Source: Vishniacozyma victoriae (lineage: Eukaryota > Basidiomycota > Tremellomycetes > Tremellales > Bulleribasidiaceae). Taken from it: DNA of 64,000 bases. The position numbers and the translations under genes are program-made. Below are positions 39,397 to 51,022 of the stretch, piece after piece (positions within the stretch are counted from its first letter, which is position 1; each line of letters opens with the position of its first letter). Below the pieces are notes generated by a model. That model saw only the letters and a program-made list of their open reading frames with translations. It made no database searches and was not told the DNA's origin. The stretch lies in the NCBI GenBank assembly GCA_017654735.1, contig JADPYG010000088.1:1612001-1676000 (forward strand), in the 5' to 3' direction.

Positions 39397-42300
39397 CTAT
39401 CGGCCCCAGAAATGAGCGTCGTCCACCATCGTTCCTGGCTGCTGGACAACCCCCACGGGCGTACTGAGATCTTCCATGATTGTATCCTCACTGCCTTCCC
39501 TCCTGCCTTCACCCTCCGATGTCCGCTGCCACCATCTCTTCTTCTTAGAATTGTAGCTCCCACTACTACTCAGTCCACTACCGCTACTGCTCAAACCTGT
39601 GGGGCTGGTGCTAGTTGACGGTCTTTCAATATAACGGCTAGGGGTAGGCGAGTCGATAGGGGACGAAGTGGAGTGGGATGAAGCTTGACGGCGTGGTATG
39701 GATCTCTCTTTGAGTTCGTACGATTCAGTCCGTTTGTGTGTCGGGTGTACCGGTTGGAAATTGGAGGAATGAACTTGTTCGCGAGCTTTGGCTCTTAGCT
39801 CATCGATTGAGCTGGATGTTTTGAGACCAGGACTTGGGAAACTAGCTGTCTGATATGTGGCAGACGCTGCGGTGGGTGTCTGGTTGGTATCTTCTCTGAT
39901 TGTTCTAGGCAGTCCATTTGTCGCAATAGGGACAGGCTGAGTAGATCGCTGATCCGGTCCAGCCAGCCCCAGAGGGGGATTGGGAGCAGGAACCAAAGTC
40001 TCAGGCTGCCGTACGTCACGCCTCAAACGATGTTCAGCCTCTTTATCCTTGAGCCAAGAAAAGAAATCTCTCGGCAGTCTACGAATTCCTCGGTGCGAAG
40101 GGAGTCGGAATCCAAGTGGGCGAGAGGATGACCAAGATGATCTAGATGCCGGACGTGACGAGTTGGAAGAATCATCAGTGATGAATGGTGAATGTGAAGC
40201 TAGGGCGTGGAAAGCGATATCAAATGGAGGCATTGCGACTAGGTATTCGGGATCGGTGGGAAGGACAAAGAGGATCATGAATCGATTATCGAGTAGTTCG
40301 CCTAGACATTCCGGGGCTGATTGAGGTGTCCATTCAGCAAGATGTGTCGTTCCGTCAAGTAGAGAATCGATTGATATTCCAGCATTCTCACTCCCGTGCC
40401 CAAGACTAGCTTGACGCATGTGGGCCGCACCAATTTGACCCCTTCTCTTTTCCCAATCCTTTTGAAGCTGAACAAGGTACTGGGCACATTCGTCCGTCAT
40501 TCTCGTTTCGCCTACTTCGTACTTGTAGTCCCTGACCGCTCTGCGGAGCTGAAGCGGGTTCAGACTCTTCATATTTTGCATCGTAATGATCAGCGAGTCA
40601 AAGTCGGATATCCCACTCAGGCATTGTAACCATTGAAGGAGTTGCGAGAGGGGTTCTAAATGTTTCGTACTCGTCTTTGCTGGTAATCCATTCGCTCGTA
40701 CCCAGTCGTTGAGCACAGTGATGTTCATGGTGATCTGTACCGCTTTTGACCGACAGAGGTACTGTTTCCTTGACAAGATCCGATTGAACAGTTCACCAGC
40801 GATCCACAAGAAAGCCTGTGAGAAAGCCTGGACAATAATAGCCGGATTGATCTCGTATAATTGCAGAACAAGCAGGATTCCAGATAAGATCTCGGTCACT
40901 CGAGTCGGCTCGATTGCGTTTTCAGTAGCAAGAGGTGTGCTTGGCGAGTCGACGATCCCATTCCGAACGCCAGACCTCAAGTTCTGAGTAGACTGTTGTC
41001 GGATTGGCGTCCTGAATGGTGATCCCTCCTTGACTGAACCAAAGATACTGGCTGCCGATGGGAGTGATGACCGGTCTGGCGTTCCGTTTCCGTTCGCAAA
41101 GATTGAGCCGGCACGAGGGATCGTGTCGCGTTTCTTCTTGAGCGTTAGACCTCGTCCAAAGAGATTCCACTCTCCTTCAAATCGGACATCGCTGACTTCT
41201 TCGAGAGTTTCGTAGTCCAGGATAGCGGCTCCGAGGATCTCGTCGATCCGTTGTTCCGTCAACCGAATCACAAATACTGCCAAATCAGCTTGAACGTCTC
41301 CCCGAGTTCTAGTTGACGCACCGTGGATAGCGCTGATCATCTCTTCAATCATCCGCATGAGCTCAGGCATGCATTCAGCCTTACTCAGCGCCGGATCACA
41401 GTGAAGTAAATGAAGCAGCAGAGTCGTATTATAAGCCCAGAAAGCTTGTCTAGCAAGATCTTTATCGTGTTCCTACATATCAGCATCATGCTGCCCGAAC
41501 AACTCACGTAGATCTCATGTTCTATCCTCTCTAGTGCTCTGCCGATAAACATTTCCAGGCAGTCTTCATCCCAATGAGCTAGGGCGAACCGGGCATATCG
41601 GTGTAGAGCATTTGCTGGTAGTCCCCTGCGTTCTGCTGGTTGTGCATGGGGTCGGTAGCGAGTCACCAAGATGTCCAGTAAGGTGGTGACGTTCCAGGGG
41701 GCAAAGACCAGCATATCATCGAATGCACCTTGCATCTGCTGTTCTCGTCAGTTTTACACTACGAACAATGTGATTGACTTACAGAATTCGATAATTCCTC
41801 CTCGTCCTCTGAAGCAGACTCTTCATCCTCATCATCACTCGTCACCCATGCCAAACCAGAATCCATGGACCGCCTCCCATGATGCCTTTTTGGCGGCAAT
41901 AGCAACTCCGCCTCGACAGAGGTAATTCCACTCTGCTCCCTAATCCATTGTTCTCGTTCCTCCTCACGCCTCAATTTCCGCTCTTTATCCTTATTTTTCA
42001 CCATTCTATACGTAGCCCTGGCCCTATGCTTACGCAAAGATTCATGTCGCTCGCTACTTTCATCCGCCTCCTCGCCCCCGGCGGGATCCGCTTGGCCATC
42101 TCCCTCCGGATTTTCGAGAAGTAAGGTGATTTCCTCTCGATTTGGGTTCCCAGCAACCAAGTCGAATGGGGTCAGACCTCTATCCGTTACTGCCGAAGTC
42201 GATGCTCCTCGAGTCAACAGAAATGAAATGAGAGGTGGTGTAGAGATGATAGCGGCTATATGTAATGATGTCCAGTCCGCTACATATCAGCTCAAGAGGC

Positions 42301-42928
42301 GTAGACACTGAAAAGAACGTGCAATTATCCCTACCCTGCCTTGAACCAGCTTCGAGCCCCCACCTACTCACTACAGCTCGCACAACAGCTTCCCTCTCTC
42401 TATGCCCACAGCTTCCCTGGATAGCCATCCCAACTACGCCCCACCCATCTTCATCCTCCATCACTCGAACCACTTCATCCAAAATTCCAGCCTACAATCA
42501 GCGCTCTCCGTATTCCTTACTCGCAATGCTACTCACCCATTTTCCATCAAGACCGCATAACCAAGTGATCAATCCAATATCCGACCTCTCCACCGCCCAA
42601 CGTAAAGCATGCTGCAAAACAATCCTAGGTTCTGCTCCCTGCCGCCCCTTTCCTTTGATATCACCAGAAACCTCATCTTGTAGGATAGCAGCAACGCTCT
42701 CGGAAGTAGGATGACTCGAGATGAATGGATGAGAAGAATCTCTGGAGGCGACATGGACTGATGGTCTGGGTATATCAGTCAGCTGTTCCAAGTGAAGCGT
42801 AAAACGCACCGCCTACGCCTTGATGATTCGCCCTTCCGCTCTGGACTCCATAGAGGTCCAGCCACTATCGGTGATTCGGGGTAGGTGACGTTGTCCATTT
42901 TACTAATGATCGGCGTTCTTGAATCCAT
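39397..42928 (-). CDS. Ankyrin-repeat and DIL-domain protein
   Basis: Six exons (42810-42928, 42537-42765, 42335-42491, 41783-42279, 41508-41735, 39397-41472) give about 1101 residues. The N-terminal part contains degenerate ankyrin units (RIVLQHALRWAVERSDIGLI; DWTSLHIAAIISTPPLISFL; GLTPFDLVAGNPNREEITLL). A charged linker follows. The middle is a DIL (dilute) domain, as in class V myosin tails (YEINPAIIVQAFSQAFLWIA, LFNRILSRKQYLCRSKAVQI, TVLNDWVRANGLPAK, LQWLQCLSGISDFDSLI). The C-terminal 250 residues are serine-rich and disordered. The combination occurs in fungal DIL-and-ankyrin proteins without a motor domain; in those, roles in cell polarity or vesicle traffic are suspected but not settled. 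The N-terminal exon was placed by phase and by an ATG at 42928. Confidence 0.85.
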
Positions 42929-43328
42929 CGATGTGAGATGATTATGCTGGATTCGAGTGAGACATGCGAGCGATTATCATGCGAAAGGACCTCCGGATTT
43001 GGTTGCGTTTGTCAATGAGGTGGATATGGTGTTGTCGGACGGATCCAATGCAGGATGCTTCATCCGCTCCTATGGGCTGTGAGTCTATCCTATAATCCTA
43101 GAGCGCGACAATGATATGTATAGATATGGTCTGCAAGGTACAAGTCGGAGTGTTAGTTGTGTCGCCTAAAGCTGCGCGTTTCAGAAAATCAAATCAAATC
43201 AAAGTTCTGACGCGTCAAGTGGGGGTGGCTTAAGTTATTAGCTAATATCCTCAGGGTATTGCATAAAGTATGTACAATGAGATGATATATGCAAAGATAC
43301 AATTGAATAAACATAACAACGAGGGACA
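42929..43328. other. Intergenic between DIL gene and CUL3
   Basis: 400 nt. It holds the promoter of the DIL-domain gene and the 3' end of CUL3. Features seen are the palindrome GACGCGTC at about 43209 and a short AATCA tandem at about 43186-43202. I found no coding sequence. Confidence 0.5.
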
Positions 43329-46284
43329 TCATGCAAGGTACCGGTAAACTCCAATATCTGATGCTCGTTCCAGATATTCTCGCTATTTTATCAGCTACGC
43401 CCGTTGATAATAACGGGGACTCACGTCAATAAGACCCTCTATACGTTTCTTGATCATCGACATGGACGGACTGAATCGTGACGAGAGTTGATGGGCAACC
43501 TCAGAAATGAGGTCGTTATGACCCATCTGCTTTCGATCCTTCATGATCCTGACTATACATGCCTGATTGTCAGCAAACGTACCTTTGACCAGATAAAAAC
43601 ATACCTCGACCTGATGCCGCCTCTCCTCATCGACCTGCTCTTGCGTCTCCTCCCTCTCTTTACTAGTCTCGACCTTACTAGCCACTTGCATAATCTTCAA
43701 TTTGGCAAGATTGGCAGTAAAAGACTCGTTGAATGAGAACTCATCGTTCAAACCGACATCTCGACCTTTGGGTGATTTCGTCAAGATCCTATACTTTCCA
43801 CAAGCGAGAGATTGTAATGTTCGCTGCAGGTCTGAATCTTGTAGATCCGTAGCTGACTTGATATCCTGCATGGTCAGCTCCACACTGTCAGATAAAAATG
43901 AAATAGCTTACCGCATAAGACAACGAGTCTTCACCACTGACATCCTCAAAGAGAAGCAACACCACCAAAGCATGAGTCGAGACATTCAAATCATGACTCC
44001 TAGCCTTGAACCGGACTTTAACATCGGCAGTTCCCAAACTACCCTGCCACGTCAGACGACGCCCATTATGACGTGAATCGTAATAGTTCTGAAACATCGA
44101 CATGGCGGGTGATAGTTGATCGCTGAAAGTGCATGGGGTGGATGCGACGATAGGTTGTGGCCAGTATGAGGCGGTGAGGACGTTTACCGTTAATTCTAGT
44201 GGTATTCCCTGTCAATCAGCATGAGGTTGGATCTCTTAGTGGAAGGACTAACGCCCTGCCGCGTAACGTAGTTCCGGAACGAATTGCCAGCCTCGGAAGA
44301 TATACGCATATCTGTGAACATCCCTTCCAGCTTCTGGGTGAATTGGAAACCCCTGCTGGTCAGTTGCGAGCCTTGACGAAAAGCGCGATAACTCACATTT
44401 CAAGCTTAAGCTTGGCAACCATGCCCTTCTCCGCATCATCCGAAGCACTTCGTCCATATAGCAGACGACGAGCCAGGTGGGTCTTGTAGTAGCGCTCAAA
44501 CTTGTCTTTATCGTGTAAGAATCGGAATAGAATAATTGTCTTTTCCAGCGCTAGCTCGATTTCGTCGTCGGATTTCTGAATGATCAGCTCTACACCACAC
44601 CACGAGCTGGTAAGCTTACAGCTTTCGTTCCCTTCTTCAGGTGCTCGTCAATGTACAGGGATAGGAATTCGGGTGCACGAGGATTTGTATTAATGAAGGA
44701 TTGGAATGCCTGATCGTCAGTCGGGTCCGCTTGCAACTTAACAGACATACCAAATTGATCGACGTCTGTACAGACTTGTCCCCTCCAAAAGCGTCATCCA
44801 AGATCTTATCAAACTTGTCCTTCAGATCCAAAACATCCTGTACCCAGCGAAGCGCCGAGCTCAATGCCGCGGAGGGTGTACTTGTAGGTTTGGCCTTTCC
44901 TTTGCCTTTTATATCTCCTTCCATATCCTGGTCTGCTCCCGCACTCGGGCCAGGTTCCGGTTCATTTGCCGAATCGTTTATCGCTTTTCCCCTATCTTCT
45001 ACATCTGCCCTCAGGGCGAATCGAAGCGCATCTCTTCCTGCTTCTGAAGGCACCCGTAGGAAAAGTCTGTACATCCTACTCAGATCCAATGTGCGGTCGT
45101 GATCTACCATTGTCACCAGGCCTGAGCCTGGCATGTGGAGGATGGCTTCGAGATGAGGGGTGAGGAGTTCGGCTACGAGTAGTTGTTGAAGTTGGGTATG
45201 TGTGAGGGTGGATAGGTAGTGTGCTGTTCGATCCGACTCTTCACCTAAACGCTTCTCCACCTGTTCATTAGTTCGACCCAATATAGAGCGTATCTGAGAG
45301 CTCACATTACGGAGGTACTGGGGAGCATCACCCGTTTCCAGAAACTCGATCGCTTCCAGCCGATAAAACTCTGCACTCCGCTTCAAGAACTCTGGCTCGA
45401 AATCCGTCAAGTAGACACTCTTTCCCCCCTCCCGCTCTGGTACCGTCAATCGCAGTAGGATGTCCACACATTCCCGCACCGTCGACCGTGTTATCGTTTC
45501 TCCATCTCTTTCCAGCTGGACTTGCGATAATAACGTAGCGATCAGGTGGGTATGTATTGGATATTTCGAAGCTCGAACTATATTTTCCAGAAACAGAGCT
45601 AATCCGGCATCGTAAATCAATGGTACACCTGCTGAAGGAGCGTATACCTTGTCCTATTCATCAGCATCGCCCGAGTTGGTGAGGGAAACGTGCTTACCAT
45701 GTACCTGACAACAGCGGTAATCTTGTGCATTGAACCCGTATGATCCTCCCACACCCCTTTCAAAGCTTTCAAGAACATATCGCCCTCTAAAGCACGCTCG
45801 ATCGCTTCAGCCCCTCCGCCCATCTTTCCAGCGCCATGCGTACCCGAACTCCTCGGGAATGCGGGTACGATCTTCTTTTCGGCCAAGGTATCGAGATGTT
45901 GAACCACCAGATCTTTCACTCCGTTATATAATTGCTCCCCGTCTATACTGTCAGCTTCACGACCTTGAGGCTCTGCTAGCTTACGTTTAAACAGGACCAT
46001 ATTGTAGGCATATCGATATAGCTCTTCGTAAGATAATTTGAACGTTTGATGATTCTGGATTTCCTTAATCGCGATGGAGAGCTTGGTAAATGTATCTTTG
46101 ATAGGCGTCTCAGGCCCAATCTAGTCAAGTCAGCTTCATGGACCACGTAAATGGTCTAGCATTTCCTGGTTAACGAACCTTTCTGGGCGGTCGCTACGAT
46201 GTCAGCTTATACCCCAGCTAGAATATAGAAGGAGCTCACAATCTTTGGCTTGCCTCTACGGGCTGCTCCCATTGATGTCGACAT
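43329..46284 (-). CDS. CUL3: Cullin-3 scaffold of BTB-type ubiquitin ligases
   Basis: Scaffold that binds BTB-domain substrate receptors at its N-terminus and RBX1 at its C-terminus. Thirteen exons give about 805 residues. The start MSTSMGAARRGKPK is followed by RPPRK, encoded by a 15-nt exon at 46179-46193, then IGPETPIKDTF and the CUL3-typical SYEELYRYAYNMVLFKHGEQ. Further matches are SGLVTMVDHDRTLDLSRMYR, FERYYKTHLARRLLYGRSAS, QFTQKLEGMF and TLQSLACGKYRIL. The NEDD8 site lies in CIVRIMKDRKQMGHN. The C-terminus is REYLERASDIGVYRYLA. Sequence around these motifs fits CUL3 better than CUL1 or CUL4. It is divergent from the PPR-like gene with a 179-nt shared promoter. A 45-nt intron at 45261-45305 has no stop in frame. 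Confidence 0.93.
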
Positions 46285-46463
46285 TCTCTGCCAGACCTAT
46301 TTCCTATGCTATGTGTATCTGTGACGTATAACTAATTCAACATTCATCATACACTTGGTGTAGGTGACTGGAGAACCAACGGAATCAAATTCAAATCTAG
46401 GAACAATGCACTATTCAACCATGAAATCTCTAGTAATCCACTTCCTATACTCATTCATAACCA

Positions 46464-48320
46464 ATGGCAAACTCAGGAGGGAACGCCCTCTTTGTCCTGC
46501 GGATGGTCCTGCAGAGGCAGACTTTGGCTCTGTCGTCAACTCGCTTCTCAACAGCCGTCATCGACCGAGAGAGGGGAGACTCGAAATCTTCGGCTTGGTC
46601 CGAGAATCATACCTTGTTCCCCGGCCTCAAAGCTCTTGCCTCCCGCTCGACCCCAGACCAGGAGAATGGAATAGTCGACTTTCTCGAGACTGAGTCAACC
46701 GAGTATGATCAAATCAAAACTGTCCTTCCCGCTCGTGATATGTCGCCTAGACCTATACCTTGGCCGACTATATTTGCACATCCCGACCCTTCCGCTTCGC
46801 GACCTACCGCACGGCTTTGCGATCCAGTAGCTCGACTTGTTGGTGAAGGAGATTTAACATCGGCTCAGAAGATATATCATGAACTCCGTTCACATCAAAT
46901 ACCGATACATGCTCGATTCGTATACCTGGAAGCAGCGAGTCAATGCCTAGATGCGAGGGATACCGAGGGATTCTTATTTTGGCTTCGACTATACCCGAAT
47001 CGACCTGCAACTCGGAATCATCCTGAATTAAAGGCGACCTGGGGACCGTTGACGACAAAGGTTCTATCTCGCTACGCATCTGATTTAGATTTCCTGGAAG
47101 CGTATTTAACGGAAGGAGCTCGGAAGGGGTTATTACCAGCGATCATTCGACCGATGATGCAACATCTCACTTTTGTCGCCAATCCCACTCGGTCACAGAG
47201 TATCTTCGAGACGGCTTTCGATACGTACCTGGCAAACACGACTCCGAAGGACTCGGACTCGCTGTCGGGACAGGGGCAGAGGCACAAGATGATAGCAGAG
47301 GGGCAGGTGGAGGAATGGTGGGCACTGTATCGGAAAATGTGTTCAGCACAAGGATGGCTCAGTATGGAAGAGGCTGGATATGATCTATCAATCGACACCC
47401 GAGCGGACAGTACCACGATGGTCTCAAACGAGTTGGCATCGCCCCCGAGCGCCAAGCGGCGCGACTTGATCGCCTTCGCCATAGAGCACCCACCTCCTGC
47501 CAAAGAACTCGCGAGTCTAATATGGGACGTGCATTGTGGTACACCCGACAAAGTCGGAAATCTACGTCAGGCATTCATATACCACACCCCGACCGATGCT
47601 CGACAAATCACCCCTTCCCCTTCCGCTCGGCAGATTCTCTGGACTAGAGCAATTATGATCATGTTTGCTCGAGTCAAGGACCACCAGAAAGTCATTGAGG
47701 CATATCAAGATAATTTCACTTGGTATGGTCTCCCCGACCACCCTCTTAGAAGGAAGGAGGACAATCAGTCGGAACGGATGTTGATTTACCCCCGGAAAAC
47801 AGTCATTACCACTTTGATGCCTTCTTTACTCGCTACCCTCGACTCGGCTGCCTTGGTGGATTACCACCAACAATACCTCGATACCTCGATGTCTCTTCCT
47901 CCGGCCCTCCAACCCGACGGACATATTCATAATACATTCATAAGCGAGATCACACACCGTATATCCCTTCAAGCAGGCATGTCAGCAATCGAATCAATAG
48001 TTCAACACGGCTACAACCCAGGTACACAGTCAATGACGACCCTCTTGATGGTATACGCTAGAAAGAGGATGATCAACGAGATGTTTGACCTACTAGAGTC
48101 AATGGAGAGGAAAGATGAATTTGCATCTAGTACAGGTCAACCACTTGGGATTGTGATCCCACCGCCGACTATCGAGACTTATGATTGGTTGATTAGGATT
48201 TTAAGGAATAGTGATACCGAAGCTGTGGCGATGTTGAAGAGGATGAAGGAGGATTACTTTGCTAAAGTCAGGCCAGTGATGAAGGAGGAAGAGGCAGAGC
48301 TGGAGGCTAGTACTGGATGA
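46464..48320 (+). CDS. Probable mitochondrial PPR-like protein
   Basis: An intronless frame of 618 residues. The N-terminus (MANSGGNALFVLRMVLQRQT, then LALSSTRFSTAV) is basic, hydroxylated and free of acidic residues, so mitochondrial import is likely. The body is made of helical pairs that look like degenerate pentatricopeptide units: DLTSAQKIYHELRSHQIPIH, FVYLEAASQCLDARDTEGFL, and near the C-terminus GMSAIESIVQHGYNPGTQSM with TTLLMVYARKRMINEMFDLL. The last helix is acidic. PPR proteins bind organellar RNA in processing or translation. No specific family member (such as CBP1 or PET309) is recognised, so the exact job is open. It is divergent from CUL3. Confidence 0.75.
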   Translation: MANSGGNALFVLRMVLQRQTLALSSTRFSTAVIDRERGDSKSSAWSENHTLFPGLKALASRSTPDQENGIVDFLETESTEYDQIKTVLPARDMSPRPIPWPTIFAHPDPSASRPTARLCDPVARLVGEGDLTSAQKIYHELRSHQIPIHARFVYLEAASQCLDARDTEGFLFWLRLYPNRPATRNHPELKATWGPLTTKVLSRYASDLDFLEAYLTEGARKGLLPAIIRPMMQHLTFVANPTRSQSIFETAFDTYLANTTPKDSDSLSGQGQRHKMIAEGQVEEWWALYRKMCSAQGWLSMEEAGYDLSIDTRADSTTMVSNELASPPSAKRRDLIAFAIEHPPPAKELASLIWDVHCGTPDKVGNLRQAFIYHTPTDARQITPSPSARQILWTRAIMIMFARVKDHQKVIEAYQDNFTWYGLPDHPLRRKEDNQSERMLIYPRKTVITTLMPSLLATLDSAALVDYHQQYLDTSMSLPPALQPDGHIHNTFISEITHRISLQAGMSAIESIVQHGYNPGTQSMTTLLMVYARKRMINEMFDLLESMERKDEFASSTGQPLGIVIPPPTIETYDWLIRILRNSDTEAVAMLKRMKEDYFAKVRPVMKEEEAELEASTG

Positions 48321-48502
48321 GTGTTGTGAGTAGAAGATTCAGAAAGAGTGGTACAGTAGACCGGAATGAGATTTTGTATGGCTACATTGTTCATATCTTC
48401 TCTACCATCGTTTCCTATTTCTTCATTACTGATATTCTTCTTACTTATCACTTCTTACTCTTTATCTATTCGTCGTTCTATCTTCATCTTCACTCTAATC
48501 CT

Positions 48503-50249
48503 CTACTTGTTGTTGATACTGGAAGCAAGACCGACCCTGGCACCGTTGGAGTAATCGTAAATAGAGTACCCTGCAAGTCAGCATCATCCCCTGCAGCCAG
48601 AAGGGAACAACGTACAAGACTTCAAGAAAGCATCACCAACAATAGCGAGATTATCAGGGAACCCAGATCCGATACCGAGAACACCGCCAACACACATGGA
48701 TCCACCCGAAGAGACTTTTCCAAGGTTGAAATCAGCCATACTGACTCCAAAGGGTTTCCCGTTGAAGCTGAGGGTAATGACTGCGCTGGTTTTGCATGGG
48801 AATTGGTAGAATCCTTCACCGAATTGGTCGGCTGCGGAAGAAGCTCCTGGGATTTGAGCGTAGAATCGGTCGGCGACTGCGGTGGGGACGTAGATGAGGG
48901 TGGTTCCAGTATCGATAGCCTGTCTATCAGTATGGCTCATCAATGGGAGAGAAGGAGACTTACACCGATGAGAGAATCTTTGAGAGAGTTCTTACGGGAT
49001 GACAAAGCAGATAAACCAGTCATACTGACTGACCAGTATGTTTGCGAAATGACCGGAATCCAATTAATAGCTCCAGTGTACTTTGATGAATCCTGACATC
49101 CAAGGCATAATTGAGATCCATCAACTTGTTTCCTAGTCATATGGAACCCGAACAAGGGATTGTTGACAGCCTTGTTGTTGATTAGATTCTCGAAATAAGT
49201 AGGTTTGTTGGAAGTAGCGATAGAACCGAATGCCATTCCCAAAACACCAGAGTTGGGGTTACCGAAGAAATCTTCGGATTCCTGATTGACGGCACCGAAA
49301 TATTGACCGTTGACGGATGTTCCTGCGATCTTGACGTTTTCTTGGGCGAGAACACCGCTTACGGATCCTGAACCGTATTCGACAGCGAACTTTTCACCGG
49401 TTGTTCGGTAAGTTGGTGATTGAGTGGATTTGAATTGTTTGCTCTGGCAGTTGCCACAGTTGACCGGTAGCTGACTATTAGCACAGACCAAGATGATAAT
49501 TCGAGTGGACTTACCCATAGATCAGCAGATCCAGTGTCAAAATCGACAGTAATCTCCTGGCTGGGAGTTCCGATATTGATGGGACCGTAGTACAATGCAT
49601 CCATTGATCCAGAAATATAATCGGTAAGAGGTTCAGCAGAAGCTTGATCTCTCTTGGAGATAGTCACCTCCACACTACCTGAAGCAGAAGGAGCGAGGGA
49701 ACTGCTCATGGTACTAGTGGGCGCGGGCGAGGAAGTAACGGAAGAAGCCGAAGTAATGTATGTCGAAGAAGTAAACATTGATGTCGAACTAGCCGAAGAT
49801 GCAGACGCTGTCGAAGTCGAGAACCCAGAATGTACAGGACTGATGGTAAGGCCTGCTGTCCAGACTGCGTTGTCGTCGACAGTCCCGTTCGATGAGGAAG
49901 GAACGACAATCTGCATAATCGGATCGTAATCACCTCCATTGGTAGCGTCAATCTGAGCAAGTTGAACACCACCAAGGTACTTCATGGCGTTCGCATATTT
50001 GTTTCTGACGAGTCGCATTTCCTTATTGGCCCAAGCGGAGAGTTGGGCATCGAACATGTATTCAGAGTCTTCGCCGGTATCTTGTCGAGTAAAGATATGA
50101 TGACGAGCTTGGTTGATTGGGACTACTGATCCATTTGATGGTGCCGATGCGGATCGACCGGATAATCGCGAGTCGAGCGGCCTATTTGAGCCAGGTATGG
50201 GTTTGGCTATAGCACCAGAAGCGAGTAGGAGTAGAATCGTGTTAAGCAT
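48503..50249 (-). CDS. Secreted pepsin-family aspartyl protease
   Basis: A1-family endopeptidase. Four exons (49515-50249, 48964-49470, 48616-48919, 48503-48570) give 537 residues. A signal peptide (MLNTILLLLASGAIAKPIPG) is followed by a propeptide with a Ser/Thr-rich segment of about 60 residues and a dibasic KR near the mature region. The two catalytic aspartates are in VDFDTGSADLW and AIDTGTTLIYVP. Other family features are YGSGSVSGVLAQENVKI, LGMAFGSIA and VGDAFLKSWYSIYDYSNGAR near the C-terminus. The domain order resembles secreted cryptococcal aspartyl proteases (May1-like) more than vacuolar Pep4, because of the long S/T linker. No C-terminal GPI signal is seen. A TATA box lies 170 nt upstream. 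Confidence 0.9.
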
Positions 50250-51022
50250 CTTGTGTTGTGTTGTTGTTGTCGTTTAGTGTTGGGTTGAAGTGACGCAAGA
50301 TGTTGTCGTTTAGTACTGGATCAAAGTGGTGAAAGCTAAGTGTCGATCGTTGTCTTGATGTGTATCAGAGAGAAGCTTGGTGAGAATAATGATTAACAAG
50401 TCAGCAACCAAGTCGAGCTTATATACCATTGACCAGGCCGATCCTTCCCACTCAGTTCCCGGGATCCCACTCGTCATTCACCCATCAACCCGCCCGGTAC
50501 ACGGACTCATTACCTCTTGAATACCACTCAGTATCCGTCCCCGCTCACCATCGAGCTAAAAGAATAGGGGAATGCCTGATTATAAATTGTGCCTCCGAGA
50601 CATACCTATACCGGCGCGCGGAAGCCTCCCGGCTTGCGGGCCGTACTGAGACATCCGGACGTTTCGGATGCTATTGGTATCGCGCAGTGCCGATGCATAC
50701 TTGCCGGGGGGTACATGCATATCGCGGGCATTTAGTAGCATGTAAAAGCGCGCAATGACGTGAGGATACTGGATACAGACATACATGGTGATCGTGTTTT
50801 CACTAAATGGTGACAATTACTTCCGAGATCCCTCCACCTCCTCCTCCAGCTACGCTAGCGTTGATCCGGGGGCGAAAAGCTGGTCACAGTCAGTGCGTGC
50901 GTAATGCAGATCACTGCAAATAGGACTCACGTATCGTCGTTGAGCGAAGAAAGATTATAATATGGTAAATTATTTCAAGATCGTCGAATTTATCGATTTT
51001 CCGAGTTGTTCAACTTGACCAG
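50250..51022. promoter_or_regulatory. Upstream region of the aspartyl protease gene
   Basis: 773 nt between the protease start and the stop of the BAX-inhibitor gene, both minus strand. TATATAA (minus strand) lies at 50419-50425. A GC-rich patch around 50610-50760 contains short inverted repeats such as AAGCC/GGCTT and TCCG/CGGA. These could bind regulators of an environmentally controlled secreted enzyme, but no known site is certain. Confidence 0.45.
50419..50425 (-). promoter_or_regulatory. TATA box of the aspartyl protease gene
   Basis: TATATAA on the minus strand 170 nt before the start codon, at a distance usual for fungal genes. Confidence 0.5.

Noticed and set aside
50610..50760. GC-rich inverted repeats as a transposon end or replication origin
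   Set aside because: The repeats are short and imperfect, without target-site duplication or a coding partner.
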